This document shows positions 38,601 to 50,670 of a stretch of 64,000 nucleotides of DNA, piece by piece. Position 1 is the first letter of the stretch; each line of letters opens with the position of its first letter. Source of the stretch: Macrostomum hystrix. Its lineage: Eukaryota; Platyhelminthes; Macrostomidae. The stretch is taken from the NCBI GenBank assembly GCA_950097015.1, contig CATNEN010000038.1:23201001-23265000 (forward strand), read 5' to 3'. Both the position numbers and the translations under genes were made by a program. The notes beneath the pieces were generated by a model, which did no database searches, had not been told where the DNA came from, and was given only the letters and a program-made list of their open reading frames with translations.

Positions 38601-39622
38601 TGAGTCAATTGAGTTTCTGAGTCTGCTCATTTTTACATTAGAATTAGGACATTAGACACAGAAGAGCAGACGTACGACAGAATACAACAGAGGGTAGACA
38701 GGGGGCAGTAGTCGGGGAGAAGAGAAGACAGGCGAGAGAAGACAGGGGAGAGAAGACAGGGGAGAGAAGACATGGGTGAGAAGACGGGGAGAGAAGACAG
38801 GGGTGAGAAGATAGGGGAGAGAAGACAGGGGTGAGAAGCTAGGGGAGAGAAGACAGGGGTGAGAAGATAGGGGAGAGAAGACAGGGGTGAGAAGATAGGG
38901 GAGAGAAGACAGGGGTGAGAAGACATGGGTGAGAAGACGGGGAGAGAAGACAGGGGTGAGAAGATAGGGGAGAGAAGACAGGGGTGAGAAGCTAGGGGAG
39001 AGAAGACAGGGGTGAGAAGATAGGGGAGAGAAGACAGGGGTGAGAAGATAGGGGAGAGAAGACAGGGGTGAGAAGCTAGGGGAGAGAAGACAGGGGTGAG
39101 AAGATAGGGGAGAGAAGACAGGGGTGAGAAGATAGGGGAGAGAAGACAGGGGTGAGAAGACATGGGTGAGAAGACGGGGAGAGAAGACAGGGGTGAGAAG
39201 ATAGGGGAGAGAAGACAGGGGTGAGAAGCTAGGGGAGAGAAGACAGGGGTGAGAAGATAGGGGAGAGAAGACAGGGGTGAGAAGATAGGGGAGAGAAGAC
39301 AGGCGAGAGAATACAGGGGATGGGAGAGAAGACAGGGGTGAGAAGACGGGGAGAGAAGACAGGCGAGAGAAGATAGGGAGGAGAAGACATGGGAGAGAAG
39401 ACATGGGAGAGAAGGTAGGATGTGATACTGATACTCCCTGTATCACCCCTGTGATGATCCTGATACTCCACTGTCTCAGGAGAGTAGACAGTTAAGAGAA
39501 GCTAGGGGAGTGAAGACAGGGAAGAGTAGACAGGTAAAGTATCAATCTTATCCCACGTTTGAATTTTTATTTTTCAGCCCTACAGTCTTCTGGCTCCGTA
39601 CGCCCTTCAAAAGCAGGGCTAG
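32653..39622 (+). CDS. CSPP1-like centrosome/spindle-pole protein with GRPGxGAP motifs
   Basis: Fourteen exons (32653-32719, 33278-33404, 33582-33647, 33741-33855, 34325-34513, 35226-35415, 35765-35838, 36206-36439, 36786-37056, 37501-37562, 37643-37807, 38121-38351, 38471-38599, 39578-39622) join in phase to 654 residues. Five copies of a short motif stand out: YYPWGRPGHGAP, LNRPGHGAP, YDPFGKPGAGAP, YQPFGRPGAGAP and MFGRPGAGAP, each in a different exon and separated by Glu/Arg/Gln-rich helices likely to be coiled coil. This arrangement recalls CSPP1, a centrosomal and ciliary microtubule-associated protein, although my recollection of the family motif was not checked. Gln tracts occur in exons 8 and 9. 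The acceptor of exon 6 is chosen only because it keeps the phase. The acceptor TTTGCAG ends 10 bases before the ATG. Confidence 0.7.
33911..34130 (+). mobile_element. tRNA-derived SINE, family A, internally deleted copy
   Basis: It carries the tRNA-like head (GTAGCCTTAGGGTGGTTAGG, GGTGGTTCGATTCTCGACCC) and the body TTTAGCAAGACAGTTAACTC and CCCCAGTCCATGGAGTGAAC of family A. Compared with the copies at 10.9 and 60.8 kb, it lacks the TTAAATGGGTACC segment. It is in CSPP1-like intron 4, same strand as the gene. Confidence 0.8.
34605..35155. repeat. 15-bp minisatellite in CSPP1-like intron 5
   Basis: About 36 units of roughly 15 bp, GTAGTGGAGTGACAG, with GTGGTGCAGTGACAG, TTATTGTAGTGACAG and GAAGTCGAGTGACAG variants. 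Blocks of the same variant order are repeated, so segments of the array were duplicated. Confidence 0.92.
35421..35632 (+). mobile_element. SINE-like family B copy next to CSPP1-like splice donor
   Basis: Starting about six bases inside intron 6, the sequence matches family B (GCCTCTCGCACC, GATTCCGCGGCGAGG, GATGTACACACCTGT, AATGATGTGCCATT, CCCTCCTGCAA). Only the first part of the tRNA-like head is missing. The element therefore starts almost exactly at the exon border. Confidence 0.75.
35998..36038 (+). mobile_element. SINE family A fragment
   Basis: A short fragment with the CCCCAGTCCATGGACTGAAC and TGTACACAGCCT parts of family A, in CSPP1-like intron 7. Confidence 0.65.
36565..36750. repeat. 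16-bp minisatellite in CSPP1-like intron 8
   Basis: About eleven nearly identical units of ACCATTGAGATCCAGC, preceded by looser TTCCTTACCTGTTTGA repeats from about 36470. Confidence 0.93.
37110..37340. repeat. 20-bp minisatellite in CSPP1-like intron 9
   Basis: About eleven units of GCTTCAGGAAGGTTAGCTGA and variants (GATTCAG, TTAGTTGA). Confidence 0.92.
37871..37945 (+). mobile_element. SINE-like family B head fragment
   Basis: Only the tRNA-like head is present: GGGATGAGTGGCTGAAGACC, AAGGTCCCTGAGCTCGATTC and CGGCGAGGCCAC. It sits in CSPP1-like intron 11, just before a 23-bp tandem repeat. Confidence 0.65.
37948..38082. repeat. 23-bp tandem repeat in CSPP1-like intron 11
   Basis: About six units of 23 bp with TCCAATCTTACATTCACACA as core, directly after the SINE-like fragment. 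Confidence 0.92.
38715..39420. repeat. 26-bp minisatellite in CSPP1-like intron 13
   Basis: About 27 units of 26 bp made of two 13-bp halves (GAGAAGACAGGGG and TGAGAAGATAGGG). Blocks marked by GAGAAGACATGGGTGAGAAG recur about every 235 bp, so the array has a higher-order structure. Its AGACAGGGG segment is shared with the 16-bp family at 6.6, 40.4 and 54.1 kb. Confidence 0.92.
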
Positions 39623-39791
39623 CTTTTCGATCAGGGCATAATTGACCTGTGAAAAGTGCAAAAATGTGATTTTTTATTTTATACTCTGCTTGATTGACTT
39701 TAATCTCTTTATTTTTCTCATCAGCTTAATAACTTATCTATTCATCATGCTGGCATGACATTCTTGTTGTGAATCGAATTTTTTTTCGCCT

Positions 39792-39797
39792 AATAAA
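39792..39797 (+). promoter_or_regulatory. Polyadenylation signal of CSPP1-like gene
   Basis: AATAAA lies 170 bp after the TAG of the CSPP1-like gene, in AT-rich DNA. Confidence 0.65.
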
Positions 39798-39799
39798 CT

Positions 39800-40360
39800 T
39801 AATTTAGTTTTATAATTAAAGACTTCCCTAATAAGTTTAGACAAGAATGAGTTCATTTTTAACTGATAACAAACAAAAATGATTTATCAGTTTTTTGTCT
39901 TAAGTCAAATTAATTCATTTTTGTTAGTTTTTGACGTTGCTATAATCAAATCAATTTGAATGAACAAATGCGATTATAATTAAGCAATATGTTTTCTGGA
40001 TTAAAGTGATCAAATTTTAGCTTCGATAAATTAGATAAGGCGGTGAGCTACTTCCATGATGTATATTAGCTTGACCTAGTATTTTTTGGTTCTTACATAA
40101 AAGCAGAATTACATTTCGTTTGTATTGCTTTTCGGTTTTAATGACAGAAATATACCGTTTTTTTATTTAAAACTGTTTTAAAGAAAATACTTATTCGGTC
40201 CTTTGCAACGAAATCGTTATTTGACTTTTTGCTGAATGGCAGTGGCGACATAAAATTTCAAACGTACAGAAGCAGAATAAAATAGCCAAGTAGCCACTTG
40301 GTTTCAATTCAACAATACTGTGCCATTCATGGTACTCATGAACTTTGTAAGTCTCATCTC
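39800..40360. other. Intergenic AT-rich stretch, no gene seen
   Basis: No ORF, RNA gene or repeat that I can support lies between the CSPP1-like polyadenylation signal and the next minisatellite. Confidence 0.4.
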
Positions 40361-40364
40361 ACCC

Positions 40365-41080
40365 CTGTCTCATCTCTCCCCTGTCTTATCTCTCCCCTGT
40401 CTCATATCTCCCCTGTCTCATCTCTCTCCTGTCTCATCTCTCCCCTGTCTCATCTCTCCCATGTCTCATCTCTCCCCTGTCTCATCTCTCCCCTGTCTCA
40501 TCTCTCCCCTGTCTCATCTCTCCCCTGTCTCATCTCTCCCCTGTCTCATCTCTCCCCTGTCTCATCTCTCCCCTGTCTCATCTCTCCCCTGTCTCATCTC
40601 TCCCCTGTCTCATCTCTCCCCTGTCTCATATCTCCTCTGTCTCATATCACCCCTGTCTCATCTCTCCCCTGTCTCATCTCTCCCCTGTCTCATCTCTCCC
40701 CTGTCTCATCTCTCCCCTGTCTCATCTCTCCCCTGTCTCATCTCACCCCTGTCTCATATCTCCCCTGTCTCATCTCTCCCCTGTCTCATCTCTCCCCTGT
40801 CTCATCTCTCCCCTGTCTCATATCTCCCCTGTCTCATCTCTCCCCTGTCTCATCTCTCCCCTGTCTCATCTTTCCACTGTCTCATCTCTCCCCTGTCTCA
40901 TCTTTCCACTGTCTCATCTTTCCACTGTCTCATCTTTCTACTGTCTCATCTTTCCACTGTCTCATCTTTCCACTGTCTCATCTTTCCACTGTCTCATCTT
41001 TCCACTGTCTCATCTCTCCCCTGTCTGATCTCTCCCCTGTCTCATCTCTCTCCTGTCTCATGTCTCTCCTGTTTTATTTC
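40365..41080. repeat. 16-bp minisatellite, TCTCATCTCTCCCCTG
   Basis: About 45 units of TCTCATCTCTCCCCTG. In the right third, a TCTCATCTTTCCACTG variant takes over. It lies about 650 bp upstream of the MEF2 start, so it may be in the promoter region or a 5' UTR intron. The same unit makes up the ALDH2 intron-1 array. Confidence 0.93.
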
Positions 41081-41085
41081 TCTCG

Positions 41086-41726
41086 TGGCTCTCTGATCTC
41101 CAAACATTTAATTTCAGTGAAGAAAGTGAGACAATGGGATTAAATACCATACTAAACGCTTCCTTTTGTAACCAGTGAAAAAAACAATTTTGCAATTTTC
41201 TCAAGGGCACCAATATATAGGTAATGTAAAAGACATGTGATATTGGAATATAGCTCGTATCACACACATAACATGATAAGCTTCACGGTCTAAATAAATT
41301 ATTGTACTCGTACACATGGCTAATTTCGCACTGGCGGGTCCATGAGAAAAGAAAATATATAATTTTGGCTGGCAGAGCTATAACCGGTAAATTGTTCTTT
41401 ATAACGAGTCACAAAAAAGAGAGAAAGACGAGAAAGGAAAATGTGCAATTTCAACCAATCAAATCCTTCCTGCCTGTTATCACGCCAGAACTACCAAGTG
41501 TGCACACTCTGCAAACACTGCGAAAATTCTATTTATGGGCATTACGCACACTTTGGTACCTATTCTTAGAGTAAAAAACTGGTCTAACTTTGCTGAGCAT
41601 CCATTTTGTTTTTATATTAAACGAATAAATACTTATCTATATAGACAAAACAGCCCATTATTTTTCATTTATTTGCAACCAATTTAAACTGTATTTAGAC
41701 ACTCAATTTAAAGCACCGAATCAATA
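41086..41726. other. Region upstream of MEF2 start, no gene seen
   Basis: This is the presumed MEF2 5' UTR and proximal promoter. The 90-codon plus-strand ORF at 41302 has no domain-like composition. No unambiguous promoter element was seen. Confidence 0.4.
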
Positions 41727-44700
41727 ATGGGCCGAAAGAAAATTCAAATTTCGAGAATTGAAGACGAAAGAAATAGACAGGTGAGTGACTCATTTACCAG
41801 AATACGCTAATATTTACTGGCGCTACCTTTCCTCAAATACACTGGCGCCTCATCTCAAATCTACTGGCGCCTCATCTCAAATCTACTGGCACCTCATCTC
41901 AAATCTACTGGCGCCTCATCTCAAATCTACTGGCGCCTCATCTCAAATCTACTGGCGCCTCATCTCAAATCTACTGGCGCCTCATCTCAAATCTACTGGC
42001 GCCTCATCTCAAATCTACTGGCACCTCATCTCAAATCTACTGGCACCTCATCTCAAATCTACTGGCGCCTCATCTCAAATCTACTGGCGCCTCATCTCAA
42101 ATCTACTGGCGCCTCATCTCAAATCTACTGGCGCCTCATCTCAAATCTACTGGCGCCTCATCTCAAATCTACTGGCACCTCATCTCAAATCTACTGGCGC
42201 CTCATCTCAAATCTACTGGCACCTCATCTCAAATCTACTGGCGCCTCATCTCAAATCCAATGGCGCCTCATCTCAAATCTACTGGCGCCTCATCTCAAAT
42301 CTACTGGCGCCTCATATCAAATCTACTGGCGCCTTATCTCAAATCTACTGGCGCCTCATCTCAAATCTACTGGCACCTCATCTCAAATCTACTGGCGCCT
42401 CATCTCAAATCTACTGGCGCCTCATCTCAAATCTACTGGCGCCTCATCTCAAATCTACTGGCGCCTCATCTCAAATCTACTGGCACCTCATCTCAAATCT
42501 ACTGGCGCCTCATCTCAAATCTACTGGCGCCTCATCTCAAATCTACTGGCGCCTCATCTCAAATCTACTGGCGCCTCATCTCAAATCTACTGGCGCCTCA
42601 TCTCAAATCTACTGGCACCTCATCTCAAATCTACTGGCGCCTCATCTCAAATCTACTGGCACCTCATCTCAAATCTACTGGCGCCTCATCTCAAATCTAC
42701 TGGCGCCTCATCTCAAATCTACTGGCGCCTCATCTCAAATCTACTGGCGCCTCATCTCAAATCTACTGGCGCCTCATCTCAAATCTACTGGCGCCTCATC
42801 TCAAATCTACTGGCGCCTCATCTCAAATCTACTGGCGCCTCATCTCAAATCTACTGGCGCCTCATCTCAAATCTACTGGCGCCTCATCTCAAATCTACTG
42901 GCACCTCATCTCAAATCTACTGGCACCTCATCTCAAATCTACTGGCGCCTCATCTCAAATCTACTGGCGCCTCATCTCAAATCTACTGGCGCTTCATCTC
43001 AAATCTACTGGCGCCTCATCTCAAATCTACTGGCGCCTCATCTCAAATCTACTGGCGCCTCATCTCAAATCTACTGGCGCCTCATCTCAAATCTACTGGC
43101 GCCTCATCTCAAATCTACTGGCGCCTCATCTCAAATCTACTGGCGCCTCATCTCAAATCTACTGGCGCCTCATCTCAAATCTACTGGCGCCTCATCTCAA
43201 ATCTACTGGCGCCTCATCTCAAATCTACTGGCGCCTCATCTCAAATCTACTGGCGCCTCATCTCAAATCTACTGGCGCCTCATCTCAAATCTACTGGCGC
43301 CTCATCTCAAATCTACTGGCGCCTCATCTCAAATCTACTGGCGCCTCATCTCAAATCTACTGGCACCTCATCTCAAATCTACTGGCACCTCATCTCAAAT
43401 CTACTGGCGCCTCATCTCAAATCTACTGGCGCCTCATCTCAAATCTACTGGCACCTCATCTCAAATCTACTGGCACCTCATCTCAAATCTACTGGCACCT
43501 CATCTCAAATCTACTGGCACCTCATCTCAAATCTACTGGCGCCTCATCTCAAATCTACTGGCGCCTCATCTCAAATCTACTGGCACCTCATCTCAAATCT
43601 ACTGGCGCCTCATCTCAAATCTAATGGCGCCTCATCTCAAATCTACTGGCGCCTCATCTCAAATCTACTGGCGCCTCATCTCAAATCTACTGGCGCCTCA
43701 TCTCAAATCTACTGGCGCCTCATCTCAAATCTACTGGCGCCTCATCTCAAATCTACTGGCGCCTCATCTCAAATCTACTGGCACCTCATATCAAATCTAC
43801 TGGCGCCTCATATCAAATCTACTGGCGCCTCATCTCAAATCTACTGGCACCTCATCTCAAATCATCTCAAATCTACTGGCACCTCATCTCAAATCTACTG
43901 GCGCCTCATCTCAAATCTACTGGCGCCTCATCTCAAATCTACTGGCGCCTCATCTCAAATCTACTGGCGCCTCATCTCAAATCTACTGGCACCTCATCTC
44001 AAATCATCTCAAATCTACTGGCGCCTCATCTCAAATCTACTGGCACCTCATCTCAAATCTACTGGCACCTCATCTCAAATCATCTCAAATCTACTGGCAC
44101 CTCATCTCAAATCTACTGGCACCTCATCTCAAATCATCTCAAATCTACTGGCGCCTCATCTCAAATCATCTCAAATCTACTGGCGCCTCATCTCAAATCA
44201 TCTCAAATCTACTGGCGCCTTATCTCAAATCTACTGGCGCCTTATCTCAAATCTACTGGCGCCTCATCTCAAATCTACTGGCGCCTCATCTCAAATCATC
44301 TCAAATCTACTGGCGCCTCATCTCAAATCATCTCAAATCTAATGGCGCCTCATCTCAAATCTACTGGCGCCTCATCTCAAATCTACTGGCGCCTCATCTC
44401 AAATCTACTGGCGCCTCATCTCAAATCTACTGGCGCCTCATCTCAAATCTACTGGCGCCTCATCTCAAATCTACTGGCGCCTCATCTCAAATCTACTGGC
44501 ACCTCATCTCAAATCTACTGGCGCCTCATCTCAAATCTACTGGCGCCTCATCTCAAATCTACTGGCGCCTCATCTCAAATCTACTGGCGCCTCATCTCAA
44601 ATCTAATGGCGCCTCATCTCAAATCTACTGGCGCCTCATCTCAAATCTACTGGCGCCTCATCTCAAATCTACTGGCGCCTCATCTCAAATCTACTGGCAC

Positions 44701-47700
44701 CTCATCTCAAATCATCTCAAATCTACTGGCGCCTCATCTCAAATCATCTCAAATCTACTGGCGCCTCATCTCAAATCATCTCAAATCTACTGGCGCCTTA
44801 TCTCAAATCTACTGGCGCCTCATCTCAAATCTACTGGCGCCTCATCTCAAATCTACTGGCGCCTCATCTCAAATCTACTGGCGCCTCATCTCAAATCTAC
44901 TGGCGCCTCATCTCAAATCTACTGGCGCCTCATCTCAAATCTACTGGCGCCTCATCTCAAATCTACTGGCACCTCATCTCAAATCTACTGGCGCCTCATC
45001 TCAAATCTACTGGCGCCTCATCTCAAATCTACTGGCGCCTCATCTCAAATCTACTGGCGCCTCATCTCAAATCTACTGGCGCCTCATCTCAAATCTACTG
45101 GCGCCTCATCTCAAGTCATCTCAAATCTACTGGCGCCTCATCTCAAATCATCTCAAATCTACTGGCGCCTCATCTCAAATCATCTCAAATCTACTGGCGC
45201 CTCATCTCAAATCTACTGGCGCCTCATCTCAAATCTACTGGCGCCTCATCTCAAATCATCTCAAATCTACTGGCGCCTCATCTCAAATCATCTCAAATCT
45301 ACTGGCGCCTCATCTCAAATCATCTCAAATCTACTGGCGCCTCATCTCAAATCATCTCAAATCTACTGGCATCTCCTCTTGAATCTACTGGCATCTCCCC
45401 ACCATCTCTCAAATCTACTGGCATCTCCCCACCAGCTCTCAAATCTACTGGCATCTCCCCACCATCTCTCAAATCTACTGGCATCTCCCCACCATCTCTC
45501 AAATCTACTGGCATCTCCCCACCATCTCTCAAATCTACTGGCATCTCCCCACCATCTCTCAAATCTACTGGCATCTCCCCACCATCTCTCAAATCTACTG
45601 GCATCTCCCCACCATCTCTCAAATCTACTGGCATCTCCCCACCATCTCTCAAATCTACTGGCATCTCCCCACCATCTCTCAAATCTACTGGCATCTCCCC
45701 CACCATCTCTCAAATCTACTGGCATCTCCCCACCATCTCTCAAATCTACTGGCATCTCCCCACCATCTATCAAATCTACTGGCATCTCCCCCACCATCTC
45801 TCAAATCTACTGGCATCTCCCCACCATCTCTCAAATCTACTGGCATCTCCCCACCATCTCTCCCCCCTTTCAAAAGGTGACATTCACAAAGCGGAAATTT
45901 GGTCTAATGAAAAAAGCCTACGAGTTGTCTGTTCTGTGTGACTGTGAGATCGCCTTGGTGGTGTTCAACAATAGCGACCGGCTGTTCCAGTACGCCAGCA
46001 CTGACATGGACCGGGTTCTGTTGAAGTACACCGACTTTAGTGAGCCCAACGAGAGCAGAACCAATAAGGACATTGCTGAGGTGCGTGATTCTCTTTTTTT
46101 AAACAAAATTCCCATTCTTGAAATCCCACTTCGCCTCGTAATAACATACTTCTCAATTCATTCTCATACACAACTCATCAACATGGATAGACAAGGCTTG
46201 GTGGCTTGTCGCGCAATTGACGTCCTTGAGGGCCAACCTCCAAGACACAGTGAGAGTGGACACTGTCTGACGATGAGAAAGTCGGGGCAGATGTACACAC
46301 CCCTGTGTAAATGCGTGCTCATTTAATTATAATTATCCTGTTTTACCCGCTGGAATTGAAACTAATATTTTAGTTAATAATAAATACTTCATTCTGGTGT
46401 AAACTTGTATAAGTAGGTGTTAATTGTTATAATTTCATTACCGGTGTAAAACTATTTCCTGTTAGATATTCGTGTCGGTTCATCGCAGCCACTCTGACAC
46501 TGGAAATGCCTGGAACTGCCGCATCCTGTTTGATTCGTAGCTGAATCATTTAACTGTCTAGATATTTATGACCAGTCCAATAATTTTTATCAGAAGGCGG
46601 ATCGCGATAAGATAACATCGTTTTGATACTTCCATGAGTAAAAGCCTTTTGCCGATAGATTTGGCTCAGAGACAAACAGTTGATTTGCGAAGGTCGGACT
46701 AGCAAATGAAAGCTGAATAATTTCTCTAAGTTGAAAAGCATTTTCTACCCGTTTAATAGCCAGCTGTGCTTAAGGAATTGAAACAATCGAAAACAGAAGG
46801 ACTTATCTGTTCAGTGTGTAGTTATCTGTTCAGTGTGTAGCTATTTGTTCAGTGTGTAGTTATCTGTTCAGTGTGTAGCTATTTGTTCAGTGTGTAGTTA
46901 TCTGTTCAGTGTGTAGCTATTTGTTCAGTGTGTAGTTATCTGTTCAGTGTGTAGTTATCTGTTCAGTGTGTAGTTATCTGTTCAGTGTGTTGTTACCTGT
47001 TCAGTGTGTTGTTTTCTGTTCAGTGTGTAGCTATCTGTTCAGTGTGTAGCTATCTGTTCAGTGTGTAGCTATCTGTTCAGTGTGTAGTTATCTGTTCAGT
47101 GTGTTGTTATCTGTTCAGTGTGTAGCTATCTGTTTAGTGTGTAGCTATCTGTTCAGTGTGTAGCTATCTGTTCAGTGTGTAGCTATCTGTTCAGTGTGTA
47201 GCTATCTGTTCAGTGTGTAGCTATCTGTTCAGTGTGTAGCTATCTGTTCAGTGTGTAGCTATCTGTTCAGTGTGTTGTTATCTGTTCAGTGTGTAGCTAT
47301 CTGTTCAGTGTGTAGCTATCTGTTCAGTGTGTAGTTATCTGTTCAGTGTGTTGTTATCTGTTCAGTGTGTAGCTATCTGTTTAGTGTGTAGCTATCTGTT
47401 CAGTGTGTAGCTATCTGTTCAGTGTGTAGCTATCTGTTCAGTGTGTAGCTATCTGTTCAGTGTGTAGCTATCTGTTCAGTGTGTAGCTATCTGTTCAGTG
47501 TGTAGCTATCTGTTCAGTGTGTTGTTATCTGTTCAGTGTGTAGCTATCTGTTCAGTGTTTAGTTATCTGTTCAGTGTGTAGCTATTTGTTCAGTGTGTAG
47601 TTATCTGTTCAGTGTGTAGTTATCTGTTCAGTGTGTAGTTATCTGTTCAGTGTGTTGTTACCTGTTCAGTGTGTTGTTTTCTGTTCAGTGTGTAGCTATC

Positions 47701-50458
47701 TGTTCAGTGTGTAGCTATCTGTTCAGTGTGTAGCTATCTGTTCAGTGTGTAGCTATCTGTTCAGTGTGTAGCTATCTGTTCAGTGTGTAGTTATCTGTTC
47801 AGTGTGTAGCTATCTGTTCAGTGTGTTGTTATCTGTTCAGTGTGTAGTTATCTGTTCAGTGTGTAGTTATCTGTTCAGTGTGTAGTTATCTGTTCAGTGT
47901 GTAGTTATCTGTTCAGTGTGTAGTTATCTGTTCAGTGTGTTGTTATCTGTTCAGTGTGTCGTTATCTGTTCAGTCTGTAGTTATCTGTTCAGTCTGTAGT
48001 TATCTGTTCAGTGTGTAGTTATCTGTTCAGTGTGTAGTTATCTGTTCAGTGTGTAGCTATCTGTTCAGTGTGTAGCTATCTGTTCAGTGTGTCGTTATCT
48101 GTTCAGTCTGTAGTTATCTGTTCAGTGTGTAGTTATCTGTTCAGTGTGTAGTTATCTGTTCAGTGTGTAGCTATCTGTTCAGTGTGTAGTTATCTGTTCA
48201 GTGTGTAGTTATCTGTTCAGTGTGTTGTTACCTGTTCAGTGTGTAGTTATCTGTTCAGTGTGTAGTTATCTGTTCAGTGTGTAGTTATCTGTTCAGTGTG
48301 TAGTTATCTGTTCAGTGTGTAGTTATCTGTTCAGTGTGTAGTTATCTGTTCAGTGTGTTGTTATCTGTTCAGTGTGTCGTTATCTGTTCAGTCTGTAGTT
48401 ATCTGTTCAGTCTGTAGTTATCTGTTCAGTGTGTAGTTATCTGTTCAGTGTGTAGTTATCTGTTCAGTGTGTAGCTATCTGTTCAGTGTGTAGCTATCTG
48501 TTCAGTGTGTCGTTATCTGTTCAGTCTGTAGTTATCTGTTCAGTGTGTAGTTATCTGTTCAGTGTGTAGTTATCTGTTCAGTGTGTAGCTATCTGTTCAG
48601 TGTGTAGTTATCTGTTCAGTGTGTAGTTATCTGTTCAGTGTGTTGTTACCTGTTCAGTGTGTAGTTATCTGTTCAGTGTGTTGTTACCTGTTCAGTGTGT
48701 TGTTACCTGTTCAGTGTGTTGTTTTCTGTTCAGTGTGTAGCTATCTGTTCAGTGTGTAGCTATCTGTTCAGTGTGTAGCTATCTGTTCAGTGTGTAGCTA
48801 TCTGTTCAGTGTGTAGTTATCTGTTCAGTGTGTAGCTATTTGTTCAGTGTGTTGTTATCTGTTCAGTGTGTAGCTATCTGTTCAGTGTGTAGCTATCTGT
48901 TCAGTGTGTAGCTATCTGTTCAGTGTGTAGCTATCTGTTCAGTGTGTAGCTATCTGTTCAGTGTGTAGCTATCTGTTCAGTGTGTAGTTATCTGTTCAGT
49001 GTGTTGTTACCTGTTCAGTGTGTTGTTTTCTGTTCAGTGTGTAGCTATCTGTTCAGTGTGTAGCTATCTGTTCAGTGTGTAGCTATCTGTTCAGTGTGTA
49101 GCTATCTGTTCAGTGTGTAGCTATCTGTTCAGTGTGTAGTTATCTGTTCAGTGTGTTGTTATCTGTTCAGTGTGTAGTTATCTGTTCAGTGTGTTGTTAT
49201 CTGTTCAGTGTGTAGCTATCTGTTCAGTGTGTAGCTATCTGTTCAGTGTGTAGTTATCTGTTCAGTGTGTAGTTATCTGTTCAGTGTGTAGTTATCTGTT
49301 CAGTGTGTTGTTATCTGTTCAGTGTGTCGTTATCTGTTCAGTCTGTAGTTATCTGTTCAGTGTGTAGTTATCTGTTCAGTGTGTAGTTATCTGTTCAGTG
49401 TGTTGTTATCTGTTCAGTGTGTAGCTATCTGTTCAGTGTGTCGTTATCTGTTCAGTCTGTAGTTATCTGTTCAGTGTGTAGTTATCTGTTCAGTGTGTAG
49501 TTATCTGTTCAGTGTGTAGTTATCTGTTCAGTGTGTAGCTATCTGTTCAGTGTGTAGTTATCTGTTCAGTGTGTAGTTATCTGTTCAGTGTGTAGTTATC
49601 TGTTCAGTGTGTTGTTACCTGTTCAGTGTGTTGTTTTCTGTTCAGTGTGTAGCTATCTGTTCAGTGTGTAGCTATCTGTTCAGTGTGTAGCTATCTGTTC
49701 AGTGTGTAGCTATCTGTTCAGTGTGTAGCTATCTGTTCAGTGTGTAGCTATCTGTTCAGTGTGTAGTTATCTGTTCAGTGTGTAGCTATCTGTTCAGTGT
49801 GTAGCTATCTGTTCAGTGTGTAGCTATCTGTTCAGTGTGTAGCTATCTGTTCAGTGTGTAGCTATCTGTTCAGTGTGTAGCTATCTGTTCAGTGTGTAGC
49901 TATCTGTTCAGTGTGTAGCTATCTGTACAGTGTGTAGTTATCTGTTCAGTGTGTAGCTATCTGTTCAGTGTGTTGTTATCTGTTCAGTGTGTAGTTATCT
50001 GTTCAGTCTGTAGTTATCTGTTCAGTGTGTAGTTATCTGTTCAGTGTGTAGTTATCTGTTCAGTGTGTTGTTATCTGTTCAGTGTGTAGCTATCTGTTCA
50101 GTGTGTCGTTATCTGTTCAGTCTGTAGTTATCTGTTCAGTGTGTAGTTATCTGTTCAGTGTGTAGCTATCTGTTCAGTGTGTTGTTATCTGTTCAGTGTG
50201 TAGCTATCTGTTCAGTGTGTAGCTATCTGTTCAGTGTGTAGTTATCTCATTTTATAATCAATATTCACCCACAAACCCTTCATGATTGACTAGAAAATTA
50301 GCTTTTGTCGATGTAAACTTAATATAAATTATTTAAGTACTTTTCAAACTTTCTTTCAGATGATCAGCAAAAATGATTCTAAAAAGGATACTGATCCGGA
50401 TGAAGAGCAGGGAAGTTTGGCTTCATACTCCGAGGTTGAGTATCCCACAGTGTGTGTT

Positions 50459-50524
<66 letters not shown>

Positions 50525-50638
50525 CAGGCTTGCAGTGCAGCAAGCTACACACTCAATGCTGGACAACTAACTTATCACCATCTCACAACGCCTATTTGGT
50601 CTGAGTATTCTGACGACATTAAGGGCAATCCTAATTAT

Positions 50639-50670
<32 letters not shown>

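Noticed and set aside
38633-39471. Long LLSPxFSPL repeat ORFs on the minus strand
   Set aside because: They are the 26-bp array in a CSPP1-like intron, with no independent start context or domain.
40298-41143. [12 protein letters not shown] repeat ORFs (also at 54013-54785)
   Set aside because: Products of the 16-bp minisatellite, where three frames are open at once.
41785-46326. 1513-codon plus-strand ORF running into the MEF2 MADS box
   Set aside because: It is the stop-free 22/30-bp intronic array read through into exon 2. The true first exon (41727-41780) has a GTGAGT donor, and retaining the intron in the MEF2 frame would meet a stop within ten codons.
46805-50246. CRISPR-like regular repeats (also the arrays at 17.3 and 20 kb)
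   Set aside because: Units are contiguous without unique spacers, and this is an animal genome with introns; these are minisatellites.
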